NCBI GenBank assembly: GCA_965651815.1 | Contig: CBFGTJ010000156.1 | Location: 1 to 7,341 of the forward strand | Direction of reading: 5' to 3' | From: CBFGTJ01 sp965651815 | GTDB lineage: Bacteria > Actinomycetota > Acidimicrobiia > Acidimicrobiales > Microtrichaceae | Length of the DNA stretch: 7,341 nucleotides | Shown here: positions 1 to 5,497 of the stretch, piece by piece | Layout of the letters: the number at the start of each line of letters is the position of its first letter | Position numbering within the stretch: position 1 is the first letter of the stretch | Notes under the pieces: generated by a model | What the model saw: only the letters and a program-made list of their open reading frames with translations | What the model was told of the DNA's origin: nothing | Databases searched by the model: none | Position numbers and translations under genes: made by a program

Positions 1-414
1 CTGGACGAACTTCCCGGTGATGTTCTGGTAGAGCGGGTTGGCGAGGATCGCGTCGCGGGTCTCGGCGTCCGGCGCGTGCTGGCGGATCAGGTCGTCCCAG
101 GACTGCTTCGTGTCCAGCATCGCCGCCCACAGCTCGCCCTGGGGGTCGACGCCGGCCTCCTCGAACGCCTCGGCCGGGACCCGGGTCTCGACGTTGCCGA
201 ACCGCTCCATGCCGAGCGCGGTCGCCAACCGGCGGGCGGGGTCCACCGTGAGCACCAGCACCTTGAGCCCGAGGTTCGTCGCCGCGGTCGCCGCGAGCGC
301 CGCGGCGGTCGTCGTCTTGCCGACGCCGCCCGAGCCGGTCGAGACGATGATCTCCTTGGACGCGCAGAGCTGCTCGAGGGTCGAGGGCTCGTCGCCCCGG
401 CTCCGGTCGGCCAT
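1..414 (-). CDS. ArsA/Get3-family ATPase, BagB-like (N-terminal part, cut by window edge)
   Basis: The visible 138 residues are the N-terminal end of a P-loop ATPase of the SIMIBI class, ArsA/Get3 family. The P-loop is GSGGVGKTT at residues 27-35. A switch I-like segment LTVDPARRL follows near residue 60, then a helical stretch ending in NPLYQNITGKFVQ. The signature lysine that usually occupies the second position of the loop is replaced by Ser28. From memory, M. tuberculosis Rv3680 (BagB) has the same kind of loop and the same DPA-R-LA context, so this is probably its counterpart. ATG at 414-412 overlaps the TGA of the upstream ATPase by one base (TGATG), so translation is very likely coupled, and a GAGGAG lies 11 nt upstream. 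The ATPase core, switch II and C-terminus lie outside the window. Family members bind nucleotide as dimers in the cytosol. The client is unknown, and arsenite pumping is unlikely because no ars genes are seen. Confidence 0.9.
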   Translation of the reverse strand, partial: MADRSRGDEPSTLEQLCASKEIIVSTGSGGVGKTTTAAALAATAATNLGLKVLVLTVDPARRLATALGMERFGNVETRVPAEAFEEAGVDPQGELWAAMLDTKQSWDDLIRQHAPDAETRDAILANPLYQNITGKFVQ

Positions 415-1394
415 CAGCCGCCGAGCTCCTCGCCCAGGGAGTCCGCGATGCGGGCCGTCGAGCGGACGCCGTGCGAGCGCGTGAACAGGTAGGGCTGGTA
501 CAGCACGGGCAGGCCCTCCGGCAGGTGCTCGCGCAGGCGGGTCAGGTGGGGAACCCGGGACCTGCGCAGCTCGACCGCGAGCTCCGCGCCGTCCATCACC
601 TTGCCGACGCCCGGACCGGCGACCCGTTCCAGCACCTCGGTCGGCTCGGGGGCCCGCAGCTGGTCGAACAGCGCCTCCTCGTTGCGGGCGAACAGCTCCG
701 GCAGGACGCGGTTCACCACGACCGAGGCGACGTCGATCCGGGTCTCGGTGCGGAGGCGGTCGATGAGCTCGATGGTCTCCGCGACCGGCATCTCCTCGGG
801 GACCGTCACCACGACCACCCCGGTGGTGGCCGGGTCGGTGAGGAGGTCGATCATCCAGTCCGTCTGGTTGCGGACCAGCCCGACCTTCACCAGGTCGTTG
901 ATCGCGACCGGGGACGCGAGCTGGCCGACGACGTGACCCGTGGCGGAGGCGTCGACGACCACCAGGTCGAAGTGCCGCTCGCGCACCTCGTAGGTGAGCT
1001 TGCCGACGGTGAGGATCTCCTTCACGCCCGGCGCGGCGTTGGCGATGAAGTCGAAGGTGCGGGCGAGGGGTCCGAGCTTCGCGAGCAGCGGCACCTTGAG
1101 CTGGAGCCGCAGGTACTCCCGTAGCGACTCCTCGGTGTCCATCGACATCGCGTAGAGGTTCTCGCGCACCTCGGTGGGCGTGAAGCGCAGGGTGCCGGTG
1201 CCGAGGAAGTCCGACAGGTCGCCCTTCGGGTCGACCTCGCACACGAGGGTCCGCAACCCCCTCCGGGCGGCGAGGAGCCCGAGGGCGGAGGCCACCGAGG
1301 TCTTGCCGACGCCACCCTTGCCGGTGACGAACAGCAGCTTGCGGTCGAGCAACCCGGGCCGCCCCGGTGCACCTGCCGCGGCGGACGACGTCAC
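414..1394 (-). CDS. ArsA/Get3-family ATPase, BagA-like
   Basis: A complete 326-residue cytosolic ATPase. The deviant Walker A GKGGVGKTS spans residues 25-33 with both signature Lys26 and P-loop Lys31. A switch I-like VDPKGDLSDFLG follows at 54-65, and Walker B VVVD at 145-148 leads into a switch II DASATGH (148-154), where ArsA/Get3 normally has a D-[TA]-x-PTGH form. APGVKEILTVGK (121-132) closely resembles the matching stretch of mycobacterial Rv3679 (BagA) as I recall it. The GTG start at 1394 is chosen because it lies two bases after the TGA of the DUF3107 gene. The open frame continues upstream to 1505, but that part overlaps the DUF3107 gene and translates to low-complexity Arg/Pro-rich sequence. 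The gene sits between DUF3107 and the second ATPase in one operon, which suggests a heteromeric complex. Rv3679/Rv3680 have been described as Get3 homologues. A tail-anchored-protein role here is inference only. Confidence 0.9.
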   Translation of the reverse strand: MTSSAAAGAPGRPGLLDRKLLFVTGKGGVGKTSVASALGLLAARRGLRTLVCEVDPKGDLSDFLGTGTLRFTPTEVRENLYAMSMDTEESLREYLRLQLKVPLLAKLGPLARTFDFIANAAPGVKEILTVGKLTYEVRERHFDLVVVDASATGHVVGQLASPVAINDLVKVGLVRNQTDWMIDLLTDPATTGVVVVTVPEEMPVAETIELIDRLRTETRIDVASVVVNRVLPELFARNEEALFDQLRAPEPTEVLERVAGPGVGKVMDGAELAVELRRSRVPHLTRLREHLPEGLPVLYQPYLFTRSHGVRSTARIADSLGEELGG

Positions 1395-1396
1395 GC

Positions 1397-1630
1397 TCAG
1401 CTCGAGAATCCCATCGGCCGGCTGTCCGTCTCGCTGCCGATCTCGACGTACGCGATCTTGTCCGCGGGGACGGCCACGTCCCGGCCTCGGCGGTCGGTCA
1501 CCCACAGCACGTTCGACGTGCCGGCGAGCACGTCCTCGACCCGCTTCATGAGACCGGCACGGTCCACGTCGTCGGGCAGCGGCACCTCGAGCTCACGGGC
1601 CGAGTACGTCACGCCGATGCGCATGTCCAC
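1397..1630 (-). CDS. DUF3107 domain protein (small, conserved in actinobacteria)
   Basis: A 77-residue protein filled by one DUF3107 domain. It opens with a predicted beta strand (MRIGVTYSARELEVPL), then a helix (residues about 20-35), a turn-rich WVTDRRGRDVAVP segment, and the hallmark KIAYVEIGSE near the C-terminus. The family, which as I recall includes mycobacterial TB9.4 (Rv3208A), is conserved in actinobacteria and has no settled function. I prefer the GTG start at 1630-1628 because AGGAG lies 8 nt upstream. The ATG two codons later (1624) would leave a 14-nt gap. Longer versions beginning at 1681 have a poor N-terminus. It is the first gene of the operon, its stop is two bases from the GTG of the BagA-like ATPase, and it is transcribed divergently from the glycosyltransferase. 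It contains no membrane segment or signal peptide. The operon position suggests it works with the ATPases. Confidence 0.85.
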   Translation of the reverse strand: MDMRIGVTYSARELEVPLPDDVDRAGLMKRVEDVLAGTSNVLWVTDRRGRDVAVPADKIAYVEIGSETDSRPMGFSS

Positions 1631-1697
1631 TGGTGCTGCTCCTGGGGTCCTGGACCACGATCGGGGTCTCGTGGATGCCACATGCTATTGATCGGGC
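1631..1697. promoter_or_regulatory. divergent intergenic control region
   Basis: This 67-bp gap separates the start of the DUF3107-ATPase operon (minus) from the glycosyltransferase (plus), so it must hold both control regions. It is visibly richer in A/T around 1682-1692 than the flanking genes. On the minus strand TAGCAT (1687-1682) fits the actinobacterial TAnnnT -10 pattern about 50 nt before the DUF3107 start. On the plus strand TATTGA (1686-1691) sits exactly 6 nt before the glycosyltransferase ATG. An inverted repeat CCACGA-N8-TCGTGG lies at 1655-1674, a shorter GGTCC-T-GGACC at 1646-1656, and GGGGTC occurs twice (1644-1649 and 1663-1668). These could be operator sequences, but short repeats arise easily in GC-rich DNA. 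No -35 element is clear. Confidence 0.4.
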
Positions 1698-2867
1698 ATG
1701 CCAGCGTCGACGTCGGAGGGGCCGCCGACCCACGAGCACCCGCCGCACGCGGGGACGAGGGTGGTGGTGGTCGCCCACGGGCCACCGCTGCGTGGTGGCG
1801 TGACCACCGTCGCGCTGGACCTGGTCGAGGACCCCGTGCTCAACGCCGAGTTCGAGGTGGTCTTCCAGAACACGACCCAGGCGCAGGACAAGCGGGGCCG
1901 GTTCGCGCTGGAGAACGTCTGGCGGGCGGTGTCGGACGCGGCGGGGACGTTCCGCCTCGCCCGGCGCGGCGCGGTCGTGCACACCCACTCGGTGCAGGAC
2001 CCGACGCTCGTCGCGTGGCGCCAGGTGCTCATCGCCGCGGCCGCGCGCCTGCGGGGGGCGCGGGTGCTGCTGCACAACCACGCCTTCCGCCCCTACATGG
2101 CCCCGCCCGGCGGCTACCGCGTGGGCAGGGCGCACCGCTGGGCGTTCGCGCTGCTGGACCGCCTGGCGGAGGCGAACGTGGTGCTCAGCTCGGCGGGCAT
2201 CCCGAACCTGGCGCCGCTGATGCCCCGGACGCCGATGCCGGTGGTCGCGAACTCGGTGGTCGTCGAGGACGTGCAGCAGAGCAGCGCCGACCATGAGGTG
2301 CCGGTCCTGCTCTTCGTCGGCGAGCTGCTCGAGCGCAAGGGGGTGCTCGTCCTGCTGGACGCGCTCGACCGGCTGCGCGAGCGCGTCGAGGGCAAGTGGG
2401 AGGTGCGCATCGTCGGCGACACCACCGCGGGGGTCGACCCGGAGAAGGACCGGGTGATCCGCGAGGTGCGCGCCCGCGGCTACGGGGACGCGCTGACGGG
2501 CGGGCTGCCCCGGGAGGAGGTGTACCGGCACCTCGCCGAGTCCGACGTGTTCGTGTTCCCCACCTTCGTCGAGGGCCAGCCGTTCTCGGTCATCGAGTCG
2601 CTCGCCGCCGGCGTGCCGATCGTCGGCTCCGACATCCCCACCGTGGCCGACATGGTCACCGACGGGGTGCACGGACGGCTGGTGCCCCCGGGCGACGCGG
2701 ACGCGCTCGCCGGGGCCCTCGAGGAGCTGCTCGGCGACCCGGCCGCGCGGCGACGGATGGGCGCGGCGTGCCGCGAGCTCGCCCTCGAGCGGTTCGACCG
2801 GCAGGTGTTCCGCCGGCGGATCGCCGCGCTGTACCGCTCACCGGGCGGCAGCCCCGACCACGCGTAG
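1698..2867 (+). CDS. GT4-family (GT-B fold) glycosyltransferase
   Basis: A 389-residue retaining glycosyltransferase with the two-lobed GT-B plan. The N-terminal lobe opens with beta strand RVVVVAHGPPLRGGV (from residue 21), whose glycine-rich turn resembles the acceptor-side loop of this family. The C-terminal lobe starts at about residue 204 with LLFVGELLERKG and carries the E-x7-E motif of GT4 enzymes, E292 in EGQPF and E300 in SVIE, followed by SLAAGVPIVGSD, which contacts the sugar nucleotide. There is no signal peptide or membrane helix, so it should act on the cytosolic face. Donor and acceptor cannot be read from the sequence, and no glycan or lipid genes are nearby. The ATG at 1698 has no Shine-Dalgarno, consistent with a leaderless message. 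A GTG at about 1761 would remove only the low-complexity N-terminal tail and is an alternative. It stands alone between unrelated genes. Confidence 0.88.
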   Translation: MPASTSEGPPTHEHPPHAGTRVVVVAHGPPLRGGVTTVALDLVEDPVLNAEFEVVFQNTTQAQDKRGRFALENVWRAVSDAAGTFRLARRGAVVHTHSVQDPTLVAWRQVLIAAAARLRGARVLLHNHAFRPYMAPPGGYRVGRAHRWAFALLDRLAEANVVLSSAGIPNLAPLMPRTPMPVVANSVVVEDVQQSSADHEVPVLLFVGELLERKGVLVLLDALDRLRERVEGKWEVRIVGDTTAGVDPEKDRVIREVRARGYGDALTGGLPREEVYRHLAESDVFVFPTFVEGQPFSVIESLAAGVPIVGSDIPTVADMVTDGVHGRLVPPGDADALAGALEELLGDPAARRRMGAACRELALERFDRQVFRRRIAALYRSPGGSPDHA

Positions 2868-2922
2868 GGTGTCCGCCACCGCGGTCGGGCTCGAGGTCGC
2901 GAGCTGACCGTAGAGTCACCTC
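2868..2922 (+). promoter_or_regulatory. candidate leaderless promoter of the AraC-family gene
   Basis: Within the 55-bp gap after the glycosyltransferase stop, TAGAGT (2911-2916) matches the TAnnnT -10 pattern and is followed by exactly 6 nt before the ATG at 2923. That places the likely transcription start on or next to the A of the start codon. There is no convincing Shine-Dalgarno. An inverted repeat GCTCG-N6-CGAGC (2889-2904) ends 6 nt before the -10 and could be an operator, perhaps for the AraC-type protein itself. No good -35 is seen. No terminator for the glycosyltransferase gene is visible, so read-through is possible. Confidence 0.45.
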
Positions 2923-3774
2923 ATGCGCGAGCAGCGCTCCGAGACCGTGCTCGGGCGACCGGCGGAACCGTTGCGGCCCTACGTCGAGCGGTACTTCGGC
3001 TACCGGCTGACCGGCTTCCCGCCCGGGCTCCACCGGGGGCTCCCCGCTCCCCGCCCGACGTTCATCGTGAGCATCGGCGACGCCATCGACGTCGTCGAGC
3101 AGGTGGACCCCTCCCAGGCGCCCGACCGCTACCGCTGCGTGGTCGGCGGCCTGCAGGACGCTCCTGCGCTGATCGCGCACCACGGCGACCAGGAGGGCGT
3201 CGCGATCGACCTCACGCCGCTGGGCTGCCGGACGCTGTTCGGCATGCCGGCGCGGGCGATGTGGAACCTGTCGCTGGAGCTCTCCGAGATCGCCCAGGGA
3301 GCGGGCGACGAGCTGTGGGAACGGCTGCAGCTCGCCCGCACCTGGCCGGAGCGGTTCGCGGCGTGCGACGCGGTCCTGGGCCGGCTCGCGGCCCGGCACG
3401 AGGCCCGCGCCACGCTCGCGCCCGAGCTGTCGCGCTCGTGGCACCTGCTCGAGTCCACCCACGGTGCGCTCGAGGTCGGGGCGCTCGCGTCGGAGGTCGG
3501 GTGGAGCCGCCAGCACCTGCGGCGTCGCTTCGCGGACGAGTTCGGGCTGCCACCCAAGCTGGCGGCCCGTGTGATCCGCTTCGACCGGGCACGTCGCATG
3601 CTCGAGGCGTCGGGCCACGTGACGATCGGTGAGGTCGCCGCCATCTGCGGCTACTACGACCAGCCCCACATGGACCGCGAGTTCGCCGAGCTGGCGGGGT
3701 GCTCGCCCTCGGAGCTGCTCGCGGGCGACGTTCCATACGTACAAGACGTCGAGGTGGGCCCGGGCGGACGATGA
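2923..3774 (+). CDS. AraC-family transcriptional regulator (DUF6597-like N-terminus, HTH_18)
   Basis: A 283-residue DNA-binding regulator. The N-terminal half has the RPYVERYFGYRL opening and a PRPTFIVSIGD strand typical of the DUF6597-type sensor domain found in many actinobacterial AraC proteins. It differs from the classical arabinose-binding cupin. The C-terminal domain carries two helix-turn-helix units: the first at about 183-203 (ALASEVGWSRQHLRRRF), the second at about 234-254 (TIGEVAAICGYYDQPHMDREF), joined by a helix around RVIRFDRARRML. This is the standard AraC/XylS layout, and the second unit keeps the G-Y-x-D-x-x-x-x-x-R-x-F pattern. The stop lies 4 nt before the VOC gene, so the two are probably one transcript and the regulator may control its own operon. 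The effector is unknown. The ATG at 2923 is supported by the -10-like TAGAGT six bases before it. Confidence 0.92.
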   Translation: MREQRSETVLGRPAEPLRPYVERYFGYRLTGFPPGLHRGLPAPRPTFIVSIGDAIDVVEQVDPSQAPDRYRCVVGGLQDAPALIAHHGDQEGVAIDLTPLGCRTLFGMPARAMWNLSLELSEIAQGAGDELWERLQLARTWPERFAACDAVLGRLAARHEARATLAPELSRSWHLLESTHGALEVGALASEVGWSRQHLRRRFADEFGLPPKLAARVIRFDRARRMLEASGHVTIGEVAAICGYYDQPHMDREFAELAGCSPSELLAGDVPYVQDVEVGPGGR

Positions 3775-3778
3775 CCCC

Positions 3779-4219
3779 ATGAGCACCGACACCACACCCA
3801 CCACGACCAGCACCGGCGACCGCGACGCCGCGACCGCCGTGTGGCCCATCCTCACCTACCGCGACGCCAAGGCGGCGATCGCCTTCCTCCGCGACGCGTT
3901 CGGCTTCGTCGAGCGGGCGGCGTACGCCCGCGAGGGCGACCCGTCCGTGATCGAGCACGCCGAGATGCGCTGGCCACTCGGCGGTGGGGTCATGTTCGGC
4001 ACCGCCGGCAAGGACGACGGGCCGTTCGGCAGCCGTGCGCCCGGCAACGACTGCGTGTACGTCGTCTGCGACGACCCCGACGGGCTGTTCGAGCGGGCCA
4101 CGGCGGCGGGAGCGACGGTCGTGCGCGGGCTCGCGGACGAGGACTACGGCTCGCGCGGGTTCACCGTGCGCGACCCGGAGGGCAACCTCTGGAGCTTCGG
4201 CACCTACGCCGGGGACTGA
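3779..4219 (+). CDS. VOC-family (glyoxalase/bleomycin-resistance fold, PhnB-like) protein
   Basis: A 146-residue soluble protein of the vicinal oxygen chelate superfamily. After a Thr-rich, probably disordered tail (residues 2-20), the beta-alpha-beta repeats begin with WPILTYRDAKAAIAFLRDAFGF. IEHAEMRW (58-65) supplies a His/Glu pair where VOC proteins often place a metal ligand. The second module has YVVCDDPDGLFERATAAGA, and the end DPEGNLWSFGTYAG is a typical VOC closing strand with Asn where several relatives have His. Substrate cannot be predicted: relatives include glyoxalases, dioxygenases and drug-binding proteins. The ATG at 3779 lies 4 nt after the AraC stop. The in-frame upstream extension to 3629 is only the overlap with the regulator and is rejected. 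Paired AraC-VOC genes are, from memory, common in actinobacteria, suggesting the regulator responds to the enzyme's substrate. Its stop is 3 nt from the convergent mrp stop. Confidence 0.87.
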   Translation: MSTDTTPTTTSTGDRDAATAVWPILTYRDAKAAIAFLRDAFGFVERAAYAREGDPSVIEHAEMRWPLGGGVMFGTAGKDDGPFGSRAPGNDCVYVVCDDPDGLFERATAAGATVVRGLADEDYGSRGFTVRDPEGNLWSFGTYAGD

Positions 4220-4222
4220 GCG

Positions 4223-5365
4223 TCAGATGACCTTGAGCTCGGGGTTGTAGCGGCGGGTCGGCGCGAGCTCCACGTCGACGCGCTCGGCGAGGGCGGCGAA
4301 GGCCCGCGCGGCCTCGGAGTCGGGGTCGACCGCCACGATCGGTCGGCCCTCGTCGCCGCCCTCCCGCAGCGCCGGCACCAGCGGGATCCGGGCGAGCAGC
4401 GGCACGCCGATGCGGTCGGCGAGCTCCTGGCCGCCACCGGAGCCGAACAGCTCGTAACGCTTGCCGTCGTCACCGGTGAACCAGGACATGTTCTCGATCA
4501 CGCCCTTGGTGTCCAGGCGGACCTTCTCGGCCATGAACGCCGAGCGCTGCGCGACCTTCTGCGCGGCCGGTTGCGGCGTGGTCACCACGTACAGCTCCGC
4601 GCGGGGCAGGAACTGGGCGAGCGACAGCGAGATGTCGCCCGTGCCCGGCGGCAGGTCCACCACGAGGAAGTCGGGCTCGTCCCAGAACACGTCGGTGAGG
4701 AACTGCTCGAGCGCCTTGTGCAGCATCGGGCCGCGCCAGATGACCGGCTGCTCCTCCTCGACGAAGAACCCCATCGAGATGCAGCGCACGCCGTGGGCCT
4801 CGGGCGGCACGATCATCTGGTCGATGACCACCGGCGGGCGGTCGATGCCGAGCATCCGCGGGATCGAGAAGCCCCACACGTCCGCGTCGACCACCGCGAC
4901 CTTCTTGCCCCGCTGTGCCAGGGCGATCGCGAGGTTGGTCGTCACCGACGACTTGCCCACGCCACCCTTGCCCGACGCGATCAGCAGGACCCGCGTCCTG
5001 GAGGACGGGTCGGCGAACGGGATCGCACGGCCCTCCGCGTGGCCGTGCGCCTGCTGGGAGCCGGCTGAGGCCGAGGGGTCGCCGTGCAGCTTCACCCGCA
5101 GCGCCTCGCGCTCGGCGTCGGTCATCGAGGTGAACTCCAGCCGCACGTTGCCGACGCCGTCGAGCGCGGCGACCGCCTCGGTGACGCGGCGCTCGATCTC
5201 GGCCTTGAGCGGGCAGCCGGGCACGGTGAGGGCGACGAGCACCTCGACCTCGGGCAGGTCGACCCGCACGGACCGCACCATGTCCAGGTCGACGATCGAC
5301 CGGTGCAGTTCGGGGTCCTCGACGGGCCGTAGCGCCTCGACGACGTCCTGCTCGCTGATGCTCAT
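4223..5365 (-). CDS. mrp: Mrp/ApbC-type Fe-S cluster carrier ATPase with N-terminal MIP18 (DUF59) domain
   Basis: A 380-residue cytosolic P-loop ATPase. Residues 1-90 form a MIP18/DUF59 domain with DPELHRSIVDLDMV (17-30) and the conserved cysteine in VPGCPLK (C51). After a hydrophilic linker (about 95-122) comes the NBP35/Mrp domain: deviant Walker A GKGGVGKSS (132-140; signature K133, P-loop K138), DADVWG (160-165), the WRGPMLHKAL block (210-219), and Walker B VVDLPPGTGD (235-244). The family delivers Fe-S clusters to apoproteins. The VIENMS block (289-294) is present, but the CPxC pair that normally follows is absent and the stretch reads WFTGDDGKRYELFGSGGG. As I recall, many actinobacterial Mrp proteins also lack it. 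The start at 5365 is chosen over an ATG eight codons upstream because GGAAGG lies 8 nt before it. It is divergent from the SufR-like/desulfurase pair, which supports a role in Fe-S metabolism. Confidence 0.94.
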   Translation of the reverse strand: MSISEQDVVEALRPVEDPELHRSIVDLDMVRSVRVDLPEVEVLVALTVPGCPLKAEIERRVTEAVAALDGVGNVRLEFTSMTDAEREALRVKLHGDPSASAGSQQAHGHAEGRAIPFADPSSRTRVLLIASGKGGVGKSSVTTNLAIALAQRGKKVAVVDADVWGFSIPRMLGIDRPPVVIDQMIVPPEAHGVRCISMGFFVEEEQPVIWRGPMLHKALEQFLTDVFWDEPDFLVVDLPPGTGDISLSLAQFLPRAELYVVTTPQPAAQKVAQRSAFMAEKVRLDTKGVIENMSWFTGDDGKRYELFGSGGGQELADRIGVPLLARIPLVPALREGGDEGRPIVAVDPDSEAARAFAALAERVDVELAPTRRYNPELKVI

Positions 5366-5373
5366 GCCGCGTC

Positions 5374-5379
5374 CCTTCC
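5374..5379 (-). promoter_or_regulatory. ribosome binding site of mrp
   Basis: GGAAGG on the minus strand ends 8 nt before the ATG at 5365. This decides the start: the other in-frame ATG at 5389 lies upstream of the site and would encode eight extra non-conserved residues. It also contrasts with the plus-strand genes at 1698, 2923 and 5498, which lack any such site. Confidence 0.7.
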
Positions 5380-5497
5380 GGTCGGGCACCGACCTCCGGT
5401 GGCCGGCCCGAGCTTCCCAAGCCCACCCCCCGGGGGCAAGGCAGGTCCGTCACATGCCGCCTCCGGCCACCGCGGAGGCTCCCGGTAGACTCGTGGC
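5380..5497. promoter_or_regulatory. divergent control region between mrp and the SufR-like gene
   Basis: This region must drive both mrp (minus) and the SufR-like/desulfurase pair (plus). TAGACT (5486-5491) fits the TAnnnT -10 pattern and is followed by exactly 6 nt before the GTG at 5498, the arrangement of a leaderless message. A perfect inverted repeat GCCTCCG-N7-CGGAGGC (5459-5465 and 5473-5479) lies just upstream, over the spacer and likely -35 area, where a bound repressor would block RNA polymerase. A self-complementary CCCCCGGGGG occurs at 5427-5436. I saw no clear -10 for mrp and no match to SufR operator sequences that I can recall. Confidence 0.45.

Noticed and set aside
1..414. 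Arsenite efflux ATPase (true ArsA)
   Set aside because: No arsB, arsD or arsR-type ars operon is seen, and the paired-gene context fits the mycobacterial Get3-like pair better. The rest of the gene is outside the window, so metal-site cysteines cannot be checked.
1395..1505. N-terminal extension of the BagA-like ATPase to the ATG at 1505
   Set aside because: The extension overlaps the DUF3107 gene in another frame and reads as Arg/Pro/Gly-rich sequence; GTG at 1394 gives normal operon spacing.
1593..2672. Minus-strand open frame of 359 codons opposite the glycosyltransferase
   Set aside because: His/Asp/Arg-rich low-complexity translation; the GT4 E-x7-E and FVGELLERKG motifs are on the plus strand.
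2656..3855. Minus-strand open frame of 399 codons opposite the AraC gene
   Set aside because: Arg/Pro/Gly-rich composition and no motif; the plus strand encodes a clear AraC-family protein.
5421..5437. CCCCCGGGGG palindrome considered as a terminator
   Set aside because: It has no loop and no following T-run, and it lies between divergent starts where no transcript needs to end.
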